Positions 8,602 through 17,615 of a DNA stretch of 64,000 bases are shown here, piece after piece. This DNA comes from Granulicella sapmiensis (lineage in GTDB: Bacteria > Acidobacteriota > Terriglobia > Terriglobales > Acidobacteriaceae). The stretch lies in the NCBI GenBank assembly GCA_026225395.1, contig JAMFSR010000035.1:186001-250000 (forward strand), in the 5' to 3' direction. A model generated the notes under the pieces. That model saw only the letters and a list, made by a program, of their open reading frames with translations. It was not told the origin of the DNA and ran no database searches. Position 1 is the stretch's first letter; every line of letters begins with the position of its first letter. Made by a program: the position numbers and the translations under genes.

Positions 8602-9459
8602 CTACCAATATTTTCCGAAAAGAACGTTCAATTTCTCTTTCGTCGCCGCCGGAATCAATGCACGATCCGTCATAATCGCAAACTTCGCAGCCGTCTGCGC
8701 AGGGCTGGCGCTCAGGCTATGCGGCATCAACCGCACCGCAGCCTTCACCACCTTCTGCGCATTTCCGGAGTTCTGGTGCATCACCGCGATTACCTGCTCC
8801 ACGGTCACATCGTCATGCCCTTCACGCCAGCAGTCGTAGTCCGTCACCATCGCCAGCGTTGCATAGCTAATCTCCGCCTCACGAGCCAGCTTCGCCTCTT
8901 GCAGGTTCGTCATACCGATGATGTCCGCGCCCCACATGCGGTACAGGTTCGACTCCGCCCGCGTAGAAAACTGTGGGCCTTCCATGCAAACGTACGTGCC
9001 GCCCTTCTTGCCGACGACGCCTACCTCCGCACAGGCCTTCACAAATACATCGCTCACAATCGGACATACCGGATCACCAAACCCCACATGCCCCACCACT
9101 CCGTCGCCGAAGAACGTAGCCGTGCGATCGAACGTGCGGTCGATAAACTGGTCCGGCACGATAAAGTCCGTGGGCTTGTGCTCTTCCTTCAGGCTTCCAA
9201 CAGCACTCACGCTCAGAATGCTCGTCACACCCAGCTTCTTCATGGCGTAGATGTTCGCCTTGAAGTTCAATTCACTCGGCAGAATCCGATGTCCTTTGCC
9301 ATGCCGCGCGAGAAACGCCACTTCGCGCCCCTCCAATGTACCCAGCACAAACGGGTCGCTCGGTACTCCAAACGGTGTTTCGACGACCTCCTCACGGACC
9401 TCAGTCAACCCCGGCATGCCATAAAGCCCGCTGCCGCCAATAATCCCAATCTCTGCCAA
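8602..9459 (-). CDS. mtnP: S-methyl-5'-thioadenosine phosphorylase (purine nucleoside phosphorylase family)
   Basis: MtnP splits methylthioadenosine with phosphate into adenine and methylthioribose-1-phosphate, salvaging the by-product of polyamine synthesis. Motifs: IGIIGGSGLYG at the N-terminus, the phosphate-binding FLARHGKGHR, CMEGPQFSTRAES, GMTNLQEAKLA, and the purine-site TDYDCW, whose Asp residues favour 6-amino purines over guanine. The frame is open to 9528, but TTG at 9459 is chosen: it gives the expected L-A-E-I-G-I-I-G start and has GGAG six bases upstream. At 285 residues the length is normal. A PfkB kinase follows on the same strand. Confidence 0.88.
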   Translation of the reverse strand: MAEIGIIGGSGLYGMPGLTEVREEVVETPFGVPSDPFVLGTLEGREVAFLARHGKGHRILPSELNFKANIYAMKKLGVTSILSVSAVGSLKEEHKPTDFIVPDQFIDRTFDRTATFFGDGVVGHVGFGDPVCPIVSDVFVKACAEVGVVGKKGGTYVCMEGPQFSTRAESNLYRMWGADIIGMTNLQEAKLAREAEISYATLAMVTDYDCWREGHDDVTVEQVIAVMHQNSGNAQKVVKAAVRLMPHSLSASPAQTAAKFAIMTDRALIPAATKEKLNVLFGKYW

Positions 9460-9562
9460 ACTCGTCTCCGGACTGCAAAATTCCGCGCGTAAAAGCGCAC
9501 CGAACCGAGTATATCGTCTCTCCACCACCTCCCTATCCAGACCGCTCCCAGCTCCCCGAAGA

Positions 9563-9608
9563 TTTAAGTCTGTCTTACCGAATTTATCTTGACACAGACA
9601 GGTTTAAG
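9563..9608. promoter_or_regulatory. Imperfect inverted repeat with TTGACA, upstream of the pectinase genes
   Basis: Thirteen-base arms at 9563-9575 (TTTAAGTCTGTCT) and 9596-9608 (AGACAGGTTTAAG) match at 10 of 13 positions and flank a TTGACA at 9589-9594. No good -10 box is seen 16-18 bases further on. The 327-bp gap 9460-9786 between mtnP and the polygalacturonase gene holds nothing else recognisable. A sugar-responsive regulator site is a guess. Confidence 0.4.
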
Positions 9609-9786
9609 GGTCTACCGTTCCTCCGCTCTACTGATTCCTTCTTCTCCTGCTAACGAAAATACGGCAGTGCCATGCGACTCAGGCCTTTTGTTTAGTGCCT
9701 CTTCGGAGATCGCCGGTGGCTCGCCCTTTCACGCCCCGGTGCAGCCTATGCTGCAGCCGCTGACGTCCTTCTATGGAGAAACCTAC

Positions 9787-11058
9787 ATGAACCGCAAACC
9801 TATCGCTCTCACCTGCCTGACAGCAGGGCTGCTTATTATGTCATCGAACGCACAAACCCTCGCCACCGGCGATTCACGTTCGGTCTCACAACCCACAACC
9901 CCTTCCGCCTGCGAAACACTCTCCGCGCAGTTCACCTCTTCCGCGGTCGACGTCAACACTCCCACCACCAGCGACGACACCTCCCGCGTCCAGGCCGCAC
10001 TCAGTGCCTGTGAAAACACCGGCAAGGCCGTCGTCCTGGCTGCGTCCGGCTCCAACAACGCCTTCCTCACGGGCAAACTTACGCTTGAAACCGACGAGGC
10101 CCTGGTCGTCAACTCCGGCGTTACTCTATACGGCAACAACAGCTACAACAGCGAAAGTGAGTTGATCTACACGGCCAGCAGCAACACCGGCATCTACGGT
10201 CCCGGAGCTATAGACGGCCGCGCCAACGTCCATACCTTCTCCGATACCCCCCGCCTCGTCCAGACAGACGGTGCCGACAACTTCATCTCCTACAACATCA
10301 CCCTCCAGAACGCCGCACACCCCAATCTCTACATCCAGGGCGGCAGCGGAGCAACCGTCTGGAGCACCACTATCAATACCGTACCCACCCAGGCCAACGC
10401 CGACGGCATCGACATCGACTCCATCGAAAACGTCACCGTCAACGCCTCCAACATCACCGCCGGCGACGACGGCATCGCTGTGAAGACCAACGAATCCGCT
10501 GCCAAGAACATCACCATAGAAAACACCAATGTCTACGGAACTCACGGCCTTTCCATCGGCTCACAGACCTTTGACGGCGTCACCAACATCCTCTTCCAGA
10601 ACAACTACATCTACGGCAAGAGCAAAGCCGGCACCGCCTCTACCGACGCCAACGCCATCAACATCAAGACGGACGCCGATTGCGGCGGCCTCGTCCAGCA
10701 GGTCACCTACAAGAACACCTGCATCCGTTACGCCAAGCACCTCCTCATCGTCAATGCCAACTACGGGAGTTGCTCCGGCACATCCGGTACACCGCAGTTC
10801 AAAAACATCGTTGTCGAAGGCGCTGTAGCCGAAAACTCCGTCTCCGGCTCCTACGAAACCATCGCCGGCTACAACTCCAGCAATCTCGCCCAGCTATACC
10901 TCGCGTACATCAACTTCGACATCAACACCCAGTCGGGCGACCAGTACGCGACCAACTATCTCGACAACGTCAGCTTCACCCCCTCGGGCACCGGCGTCAC
11001 CAACTCCACCTGGACCGAATCCACCGTCGGCTACCCATCCTGTTCGTTCTCGTTCTAG
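9787..11058 (+). CDS. Secreted polygalacturonase-like glycoside hydrolase (GH28)
   Basis: GH28 enzymes hydrolyse alpha-1,4-galacturonan. This 423-residue product has a signal peptide (M-N-R-K-P then hydrophobic residues to about S-N-A-Q-T-L-A) and a right-handed beta-helix rich in Asn, Ser and Thr. The GH28 signatures follow in order: NADGIDIDS (NTD site), AGDDGIAVK (DD pair), THGLSIGS (GHG site) and NAINIKTD (RIK-like). The ATG at 9787 has GGAG eight bases upstream and starts the signal peptide; the frame upstream to 9589 is not expected to be translated. A pectin methylesterase gene follows 97 bp later, so the two likely act together on plant pectin. Confidence 0.88.
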   Translation: MNRKPIALTCLTAGLLIMSSNAQTLATGDSRSVSQPTTPSACETLSAQFTSSAVDVNTPTTSDDTSRVQAALSACENTGKAVVLAASGSNNAFLTGKLTLETDEALVVNSGVTLYGNNSYNSESELIYTASSNTGIYGPGAIDGRANVHTFSDTPRLVQTDGADNFISYNITLQNAAHPNLYIQGGSGATVWSTTINTVPTQANADGIDIDSIENVTVNASNITAGDDGIAVKTNESAAKNITIENTNVYGTHGLSIGSQTFDGVTNILFQNNYIYGKSKAGTASTDANAINIKTDADCGGLVQQVTYKNTCIRYAKHLLIVNANYGSCSGTSGTPQFKNIVVEGAVAENSVSGSYETIAGYNSSNLAQLYLAYINFDINTQSGDQYATNYLDNVSFTPSGTGVTNSTWTESTVGYPSCSFSF

Positions 11059-11155
11059 TGCGCGACGTATCGCCGACACAGTCGGTGAAGAACCATAACC
11101 AGTCGCCGGGCAGCCGAACAACTGCCTGGCGCTCCCCATGTTTCAGGAGGACGAA

Positions 11156-12172
11156 ATGAAGATTCAAATAGCCATAATCGCCGGCGCAGCGTTGCTACTA
11201 TCGTTCAGCGCCGCAGCCCAAACCATCGTGTACGTCGGCGGCAGCGGAACAGGCCACTACACTACGCTGCAAGCGGCCGTGAACGCCTTGCCTTCCACCG
11301 GCGGTGAAGTCCAAATCGAAGCCGGCACTTACAAAGGACAAACCACCATCACCAAACCCAACGTATGGCTGATTGGAGAAGGCAGTAGCGCCAGCTCCAC
11401 CATTTTGGCCGATAACCTTTCGGCCGCCGGCACCGGCAGCGACAAAGCCTCTTCCACGCTCATTGTCACCACAACCGCCACCGGCTTCTATGCCAAAAAT
11501 CTCTCCATCGAAAATACCTACGGAGCCGGCAGTCAGGCCGTGGCGCTCTTTCTTCAGGCAGATGAAGCCGTCCTCCGCAACGTCAACATCACCGGCAGCC
11601 AGGACACCCTCTATCTCGGCAGCCTCGGCTGCTCCAGTACCACCTGCACCCCGGCAAGACAGTATTTCTACGACTCTTACGTCCAGGGCAACGTCGACTT
11701 TCTCTTCGGCGACGGTGCTGCGGTCTTCGACTCCTGCACCCTGCAAATTGACGAGAACGGCTCTCTCACTGGCGAGACCACCGTCACCGCCCAATATCGG
11801 CAGTTCACTAACTACCTTAGCGGGTTTGTGTTCTGGAACAGCACCATCCGCAGCAGCCCCGCGACCGGGATGACCAACGACTATCTCGGCCGCCCCTGGA
11901 GCAAACTCGCCTACGTCGTCTCTATCAACTCCAACCTGACAGCGCCGATCAACAACGCCGGCTGGATCGAATGGGAGCCGGGCACCACCGATTACCTGGC
12001 AACCGCCTACTTTGCCGAGTATGACTCCACCGGCGCTGGCTCCGTCGGCTATATCGACAAGGAACGCGAGTCCCACGCCGTCTACCTTACCTCCTCGCAG
12101 ATCTCACAATACTCACCGGATACGTTCCTCGCAGGCTCTAACGGTTGGGATCCAACCTCCATCACGCACTAA
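11156..12172 (+). CDS. Secreted pectin methylesterase (carbohydrate esterase family 8)
   Basis: Pectinesterase removes methyl groups from homogalacturonan and so prepares it for polygalacturonase. The 338-residue product starts with a signal peptide (MKIQIAIIAGAALLLS to S-A-A-A-Q) and shows the CE8 signatures: GSQDTLYLG, the catalytic-Asp motif GNVDFLFGDGAAVF, TAQYRQ and YLGRPWSKLAYVV. ATG 11156 is chosen for its strong AGGAGG site six bases upstream; an ATG at 11138 in the same frame would spoil the signal peptide. It lies directly after the polygalacturonase gene on the same strand. Confidence 0.93.
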   Translation: MKIQIAIIAGAALLLSFSAAAQTIVYVGGSGTGHYTTLQAAVNALPSTGGEVQIEAGTYKGQTTITKPNVWLIGEGSSASSTILADNLSAAGTGSDKASSTLIVTTTATGFYAKNLSIENTYGAGSQAVALFLQADEAVLRNVNITGSQDTLYLGSLGCSSTTCTPARQYFYDSYVQGNVDFLFGDGAAVFDSCTLQIDENGSLTGETTVTAQYRQFTNYLSGFVFWNSTIRSSPATGMTNDYLGRPWSKLAYVVSINSNLTAPINNAGWIEWEPGTTDYLATAYFAEYDSTGAGSVGYIDKERESHAVYLTSSQISQYSPDTFLAGSNGWDPTSITH

Positions 12173-12304
12173 AGTTCCAGAATGCGTGACGGAGTGTGCA
12201 AGCATTCCGTCACGCCTCATTCCGATCGATCCATAAGTATCTTGTTCGTCGTCAGCCCATCCGGCATTTACCATACCCGTAAATCCACCGGAGACAATCC
12301 CTGC

Positions 12305-13801
12305 ATGACGAGCAACTCACTCGCCGCCAAACGTCGCCGCCCCTGGCAAATCGTTGTTCTGGCAATGGTCTATATCGCCTCACGCGCAGCCGCGCACATC
12401 GCCGGTCTGCGCTTCGATGCCGGCGAGGTTTCCACCTATTGGCAGTTCCTCGATACCGAACTGCTCCGCCACCATCTCCTGCAAAGTCTGTTCTACCTCC
12501 ACTCTCAGCCGCCGCTGATGAGCGTTTTCTTCGGCGCTCTGATGAAACTTTTCCCCTTCGCATGGCCATCGGCTGCTTACCTTCTCTATTGTGTTGCGGG
12601 CCTTTTCGCGTGGCTCGCCATCTTCAGCATTGCTGTCCGCAACGGCGTCTCCTCGCGCATGGCCCTGGCATTCGTCCTGCTCGCCATGTGCAATCCCTCC
12701 GCACTCTTATACGAAGCACAGCCGCTCTATACCCACGTTGTTTTCTGTCTTCTCGTCTTCGCTGCATTCTTTTTCGATCGTTACCTCCAATCACGCAGCG
12801 CTCTTCCGGCATTCGCTCTGCTAGCGACCCTCACGATTCTTGTCTTCTGGCGTTCCTCTTTCCAGCCAATGTGGTTCGTTCTCCTCGCCGTATGGATCGT
12901 CCATTTAGCGTCGCTCCGCAACACGGTGCGTGTCGCATCCGCCGCCGCCGTTTGCCTCGTACTCATCGCCGTTCTCGTCCTGAAGAATGGTCTTCTTCTG
13001 GGATCGTTCAATACAAGCAGTTGGTCCGGCATGAGCGTTGCCAAGGCATGGACCTGGTCCATCCATCCTGAAATCCCTCCCCTTGTCGCTGAGAGCAAGC
13101 TTTCCCGTATCTCTGCCATCCAGTCCTTCAGACCGGTCGGCGACTATCAATCCCTCATCCCCTCACGCGCCCCGACAGGCATCCCCGCACTCGATGAACC
13201 CACGCGTCAGAACGGCATTACCAACTACAACAACTTGGCCTACGTCGACATCTCCAAAGCGTACTTTCGGGACTATTGGAAGGTATGGCGTTACAGTCCC
13301 CGCACCATGCTTGCCTTTTCCATTCAGGGATGGATCGACTACCTCAAGCCCACCAGCCAGTACGTCGCTACCTACGACGCCGCAAACGAAAACATCCTGG
13401 AACCTTTCGATAAGGTCTATCGAGCAGTCTTCTGCTGTCGCACTCTTCCCATCCACTCCAGCGTCTCACCCACCGATACCTTCCACCAGCGGCTCGGCCA
13501 CGCCTTCCGTTCTCTCTGTTGGCTGTCCGTTGCAATCATTGCCATCATGTTCGTCATGCTTCTTTACCCGCCCCTCCTACGCTGGGCCGCAGGTGGCTCA
13601 CAGCACACGCGTCTTCTGCTCTACTTCCTCCTCGTCAACTTTGCTTACAACGCCTTGCTCACCAATCTTCTGGAAGAAGGCGAGAACATGCGCTTCCGGT
13701 ACGAAACCCACGGCGTCGTTCTTATCGCCACGTTGATTCTGATCGGCCGTTGCATCAAGGCGTTTCGTTCCACACCGGAAAGCCCAGCAGACGCTACTTG
13801 A
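12305..13801 (+). CDS. Polytopic membrane protein, GT-C glycosyltransferase-like
   Basis: A 498-residue protein with roughly nine to eleven membrane helices. The first periplasmic loop contains SQPPLMSVFFG, similar to the loop of dolichyl-phosphate-mannose mannosyltransferase-like proteins, and the last loop has LLEEGENMRFRYE. No family can be assigned firmly. ATG 12305 follows GGAG at a long distance (about 11 bases); the frame is open upstream to 12182 but shows no better start. The gene ends 8 bp inside the convergent ubiD-like gene. It could modify a surface polymer; the link to the preceding pectinase genes may be only positional. Confidence 0.6.
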   Translation: MTSNSLAAKRRRPWQIVVLAMVYIASRAAAHIAGLRFDAGEVSTYWQFLDTELLRHHLLQSLFYLHSQPPLMSVFFGALMKLFPFAWPSAAYLLYCVAGLFAWLAIFSIAVRNGVSSRMALAFVLLAMCNPSALLYEAQPLYTHVVFCLLVFAAFFFDRYLQSRSALPAFALLATLTILVFWRSSFQPMWFVLLAVWIVHLASLRNTVRVASAAAVCLVLIAVLVLKNGLLLGSFNTSSWSGMSVAKAWTWSIHPEIPPLVAESKLSRISAIQSFRPVGDYQSLIPSRAPTGIPALDEPTRQNGITNYNNLAYVDISKAYFRDYWKVWRYSPRTMLAFSIQGWIDYLKPTSQYVATYDAANENILEPFDKVYRAVFCCRTLPIHSSVSPTDTFHQRLGHAFRSLCWLSVAIIAIMFVMLLYPPLLRWAAGGSQHTRLLLYFLLVNFAYNALLTNLLEEGENMRFRYETHGVVLIATLILIGRCIKAFRSTPESPADAT

Positions 13802-15389
13802 TTCCCAGCCCTTCGCAAATGCTGTCCACGCGAGCCTTCACTTCTTTCGGCATCGCCAACATCTGCGGCCACGGACGCGAAAACCCTTCCGCCGCCCACT
13901 TCCGCGTAGCGTCGATCCCCATCTTGCTTCCATAGTTGGGCATGCGCGAAGCATGGTCCAGCGAATCCACCGGCCCGAGCGTGAACTGGATATCACGCTC
14001 GGGATCGATATTGTTCGCCACCCGCAGCGTCACCTCCGCCACATCCTGCACATCGCAGTCTTCATCCACAACGATCACACACTTGGTAAACATAGCCTGC
14101 CCCATCGACCAGATCCCGCTCATCACCTTGCGCGCCTGTCCTGCATAGCTCTTCCTGATACTCACGATCATCAGGTTATGCGCGACACCTTCCGGGGGAA
14201 TGTTCACATCCACAATTTCGGGCAGCGTCAGCTTCATCAACGGCAAAAATATCCGCTCAATCGCTTTCGCAATCCAGGCATCTTCCATCGGTGGCTTCCC
14301 CACCACCGTCGCCGAGTAGATAGGATCCTTGCGATGCGTGATGCACGTAACGTGAAACACCGGATAGTCTTCCTGCATCGTGTAAAAACCCGTGTGATCG
14401 CCAAACGGTCCTTCACTCCGCAGCTCGCCCAGTTCCACGTAGCCTTCCAGCACAATCTCCGCACTCGCCGGCACTTCCAGGTCCACCGTCTCGCACTTCA
14501 CCAGTTCGACAGCCTTGCCGCGCAGAAACCCGGCAATCAAATACTCTTCCACTTCCGGGGGTGCCGGCACGACTGCGCTGAACGTCACCGCAGGATCAGT
14601 GCCAATCGCCACCGCAACCTCCATACGCTCCCCGCGAATCTTCGTCACCACATGCTGCGGCATACTACTCGCGTCCACTGCGGCAACGCTTCCGCCCGCC
14701 GTTCGCGCCATCAGGTCGATCGCTCCAACCGCATCATCGGTCGCAGCCCGCAGGCGATCCCGCATGTGTTCCGCAGCCACCTTCTGCCGCTGCCAATGCA
14801 TACCCGTCGTCTTGCCGTCATACACCTGCATCCGGTACATACCGACGTTCCGCTTTCCCGTTTTCGGGTCCTTGGTATGCACGCAAGGCAGCGTGATAAA
14901 TGGCCCACCATCACCCGGCCACGTCGTCAGCACCGGAAATTTCAACACATCCACATCATCCCCAAGCAGAATCACTTCCTTGCAAGGCGCGTCCTTCTTC
15001 CCGACCACCTTCGGAAAGAAACTCCCAACCTCCGCCAGCATCGGCAGCATCTTCAGCTTGTCCATCAGCCCAACCGGAGCCTGTGGATGGAGTAGCACCT
15101 CAATCCTTTTCGCGATCTCATCCAGCATCTCCACCTCCAGCGCCATCCGCATGCGACGCTCGCTGCCAAACTGGTTCATCAGCACCCGCGCGCCTTTGTA
15201 CCCCGTAACATTCTCAAACAGCAACGCTGGCCCACCGGCATCCTTCGTTCCCTTTCCACTCTTCGCGGCACGGTCGGCAATCTCCGCCATCTCCAGCACC
15301 GGAGACACCTCCGCCTTCACCCGCTTCAACTCGCCGGCCTTATCCAGCGCCTTCATCCAATCCCGCAAACTCTCGTATCCCACAGTCAA
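13794..15389 (-). CDS. UbiD-family decarboxylase (prenylated-FMN dependent)
   Basis: A 531-residue UbiD-type (de)carboxylase. It carries TTWPGDGGPFITLP, NVGMYRMQVYDGKTTGMHW, and the catalytic E-R-E region around GELRSEGPFGDHTGFY, where the glutamates and arginine contact substrate and prFMN. Family members decarboxylate aromatic or alpha,beta-unsaturated acids; in quinone synthesis UbiD acts on polyprenyl-hydroxybenzoate or futalosine-route products. No ubiX flavin prenyltransferase is in the window, so it must be elsewhere. The start may be TTG at 15389 or, with better spacing from GGAAGAG, GTG at 15383. Confidence 0.88.
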   Translation of the reverse strand: MTVGYESLRDWMKALDKAGELKRVKAEVSPVLEMAEIADRAAKSGKGTKDAGGPALLFENVTGYKGARVLMNQFGSERRMRMALEVEMLDEIAKRIEVLLHPQAPVGLMDKLKMLPMLAEVGSFFPKVVGKKDAPCKEVILLGDDVDVLKFPVLTTWPGDGGPFITLPCVHTKDPKTGKRNVGMYRMQVYDGKTTGMHWQRQKVAAEHMRDRLRAATDDAVGAIDLMARTAGGSVAAVDASSMPQHVVTKIRGERMEVAVAIGTDPAVTFSAVVPAPPEVEEYLIAGFLRGKAVELVKCETVDLEVPASAEIVLEGYVELGELRSEGPFGDHTGFYTMQEDYPVFHVTCITHRKDPIYSATVVGKPPMEDAWIAKAIERIFLPLMKLTLPEIVDVNIPPEGVAHNLMIVSIRKSYAGQARKVMSGIWSMGQAMFTKCVIVVDEDCDVQDVAEVTLRVANNIDPERDIQFTLGPVDSLDHASRMPNYGSKMGIDATRKWAAEGFSRPWPQMLAMPKEVKARVDSICEGLGIK

Positions 15390-15412
15390 CCTCTTCCACT
15401 TCTTTTTGAATT

Positions 15413-15441
15413 GTCATCCTGAGCGCAGCGAAGGATCTGCT
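15413..15441. repeat. Dispersed intergenic repeat, copy 1 (TCATCCTGAGCG type)
   Basis: A 29-bp sequence beginning GTCATCCTGAGCGCAGCG and ending GATCTGCT is repeated exactly at 38620-38648. It lies in the short gap between the ubiD-like and DUF5009 genes, both on the minus strand. A diverged relative occurs near 38917. Confidence 0.85.
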
Positions 15442-15474
15442 GTTCGCCGGTGACGCCACAAAGACATCCGCCTC

Positions 15475-16704
15475 TTACATCCTCAAAAAAATCTTCTTCC
15501 GCCACAACAACCAAATCGGCAGAAAGCAGATCACTACAAAGCTCACCGCGAACGCCAGCGACGTCCACTCATTCGATCCATGGCGAGCAAACACATCTTT
15601 ATACGCCAACATCCAGAGACTACGCTTCACCCCATCCGCACCTGCAATCTTGAAGAAGATCGCCGCCTTCACAAACACCACCGAAACCGTAAACGCCGCA
15701 ATCGCATTCGACCCAAATACAAACCATGGCCATGTTGACACCCGCAGCCAAGCCGGCCATGGCTGCTTACGTCCATCCACCAGCCAGTTCAACAGCGCTA
15801 GCACCACAGTCGCAATCCCCGCCATCACCAGCACATAGCTGCTCGTCCACAAATTCTTGTTCACCGGAAACCATCGCCCCCACAGCGACCCCCCAACAAA
15901 CATCAGCCCGCCGAACGTGATCATGCCGTTACGCATCGACCGCCGCTCCCGCTTGCCCTCATCCCACTCCGGCCGCAACATGATCTTGCCCACCAGCGCC
16001 CCGATCAACACCGTCGCCACTGCCGGCAGTGTGCTCAGCAGCCCCTCCGGGTCACGCGTCTTCTGATACAGCGTCCCCGTATGCAGCCACTTCAGGGTCC
16101 ACGCGCTCACCGAGCGGTCCACCCACGCCGTCATGTTCCACATCGGATCCATAAACGGAAAGTCCACTCCGGGATGTCCCGCTCCCGGCACCTTCGCGTA
16201 TCGCAGCAACCACCAATATCCCACCAGGATCACCGCAACGATCCAAACGACAAACCGCGCCCGCCGTGCCCAAAGTAGAATCAGCGCCCCCACCAGATAA
16301 CAGAGCGCAATCCGCATCAGCACGCCATAGATACGCATCGTCCAGTGCATTCGTGGAAAGAAGCTAAGTGCCCACGCCAGCAACACAAGCTTCGCAAACC
16401 GTAAAAAAATGTGCCCAGCCTGGGTCGCCCTGCAATCACCCTTCGTCTCGCGAGCCTTCATCGAAAATACAATCGACGCGCCCACCAGAAAAAGAAATGT
16501 CGGAAACACCGTATCCGTCAGCGTCCATCCATTCCACGGCGCATGATCCAGCTGCCCAAACACATGTCCCCAGTCGCCGGGGTCATTCACCAGGATCATC
16601 AACGCGATCGTGATCCCGCGCAGCATATCCACAGAAAGCACACGCCGCGGCTTCACCTTGACCGTCTCCACTGTCATCGTGCTTGCAACCATACCCTCCA
16701 TCAT
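15475..16704 (-). CDS. DUF5009 / HGSNAT-like acyltransferase membrane protein
   Basis: About 405 residues with some ten membrane helices. It begins after a short soluble lead with R-V-L-S-V-D-M-L-R-G-I-T-I, the hallmark of heparan-alpha-glucosaminide N-acetyltransferase-like and NagX proteins, then W-T-L-T-D-T-V-F-P-T-F-L-F-L-V-G. Such proteins are thought to move acetyl groups across the membrane onto amino sugars. Several Met codons at the start (M1, M2, M5, M10) leave the exact start open. It precedes the ubiD-like gene on the same strand but is separated from it by a dispersed repeat. Confidence 0.75.
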   Translation of the reverse strand: MMEGMVASTMTVETVKVKPRRVLSVDMLRGITIALMILVNDPGDWGHVFGQLDHAPWNGWTLTDTVFPTFLFLVGASIVFSMKARETKGDCRATQAGHIFLRFAKLVLLAWALSFFPRMHWTMRIYGVLMRIALCYLVGALILLWARRARFVVWIVAVILVGYWWLLRYAKVPGAGHPGVDFPFMDPMWNMTAWVDRSVSAWTLKWLHTGTLYQKTRDPEGLLSTLPAVATVLIGALVGKIMLRPEWDEGKRERRSMRNGMITFGGLMFVGGSLWGRWFPVNKNLWTSSYVLVMAGIATVVLALLNWLVDGRKQPWPAWLRVSTWPWFVFGSNAIAAFTVSVVFVKAAIFFKIAGADGVKRSLWMLAYKDVFARHGSNEWTSLAFAVSFVVICFLPIWLLWRKKIFLRM

Positions 16705-16812
16705 CTCTCATCACGCATCTTCGCGCGGAACACTTCTCCCCTCCCCGGTGTCTAACGCAGCAATCGCATTCCTCGCCTGAATGCACATCGATACCCGCAT
16801 CGAGGTGCTCTC

Positions 16813-17550
16813 ATGTTCGAAGAATCGCTCGTGGAATCCACACCACTCCTCCGCACCGGCAACCGCTGGCCCGCGCTTATCTCCCTCGGCACACAAGCGG
16901 CTTTCGTCATCGCGCTCATCGCCATCCCCATCCTTCATCCGGAGGTCGTCCAACTCCATGCACCCAAGCTGTCCTTCGTCACCCTCCCTCCGCGTCCAAT
17001 CCCACCCCCGCCGCCGCCGCAAATCATGCGAGTCGTCACCACCACAACGTCCGCGCCAACCGCGCCATCGTTCCCAACAAACGCACCGGTCCTCACCCAC
17101 CTCATTCCCAGCACCGACGCAATCTCAGACGCACCCCCCAATCTAAATCCCACCGCCATCATGTCCGGAGGCAATCCGACCAATCCCTTCGGCTCCACCG
17201 CCCCCGCCGGCACAGGACGCTCCGTCGTCTCCGTCGCCAGCATCCCCGCCCACCAGGTAGGCCGGCTGCACATCTCCACCGGAGTCTCCACCGGCCTGCT
17301 CATCGCCCCCATCCAACCCATCTACCCGCCCATAGCCCGCGCCGCCCACGTTGGAGGCACAGTCATCGTGCAGGCCATCATCTCCAAAACCGGCCATATC
17401 GAATCCGCCCACGTCGTCAGCGGCCCCGTCATGCTGCAAGGCGCAGCACTCGACGCCGTCCGCAACGCCCGCTACCACCCATTCACCCTCAACGGCGACC
17501 CCACCGAAGTCGACACCACCATCAGCATCAACTTCAATCTCGGCAGTTAA
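16813..17550 (+). CDS. TonB-family energy-transducing protein
   Basis: A 245-residue protein with the TonB plan: short cytoplasmic start, one membrane helix (about residues 22-42), a Pro-rich periplasmic linker with P-P-P-P-P-P, and a C-terminal TonB domain (YPPIARAAHVGGTVIVQ, then ISKTGHIESAHVVSG and A-L-D-A-V-R-N-A-R-Y-H-P-F). It would pass proton-motive energy from an ExbB/ExbD complex to outer-membrane receptors; no exbBD or receptor gene is here. GAGGTG lies five bases before the ATG. An intrinsic terminator follows the stop within 10 bp. Confidence 0.88.
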   Translation: MFEESLVESTPLLRTGNRWPALISLGTQAAFVIALIAIPILHPEVVQLHAPKLSFVTLPPRPIPPPPPPQIMRVVTTTTSAPTAPSFPTNAPVLTHLIPSTDAISDAPPNLNPTAIMSGGNPTNPFGSTAPAGTGRSVVSVASIPAHQVGRLHISTGVSTGLLIAPIQPIYPPIARAAHVGGTVIVQAIISKTGHIESAHVVSGPVMLQGAALDAVRNARYHPFTLNGDPTEVDTTISINFNLGS

Positions 17551-17558
17551 ACAAAATT

Positions 17559-17588
17559 GCCTCGGCTCGCAAACCAGCGAGCCGAGGC
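17559..17588. terminator. Bidirectional intrinsic terminator between tonB and dedA-like genes
   Basis: A perfect 12-bp stem (GCCTCGGCTCGC at 17559-17570, complement at 17577-17588) with a 6-base loop lies between two convergent genes. On the minus strand the hairpin is followed by AATTTTG, giving a U-rich tail for the dedA-like transcript. Confidence 0.85.
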
Positions 17589-17615
17589 ACCATCCCTAAA
17601 ACCTGAAACCTGCTT

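Noticed and set aside
7606..9492. Open frame of 628 codons on the plus strand
   Set aside because: It is antisense to the PfkB and mtnP genes, rich in Arg and His with no domain, and arises from G+C-rich codon use of the real genes.
9589..9620. Complete sigma70 promoter for the pectinase genes
   Set aside because: TTGACA is present but no acceptable -10 hexamer follows at 16-18 bases.
9589..9786. Longer polygalacturonase N-terminus
   Set aside because: Using the upstream start would bury the signal peptide; ATG 9787 has a ribosome site and a proper secretion signal.
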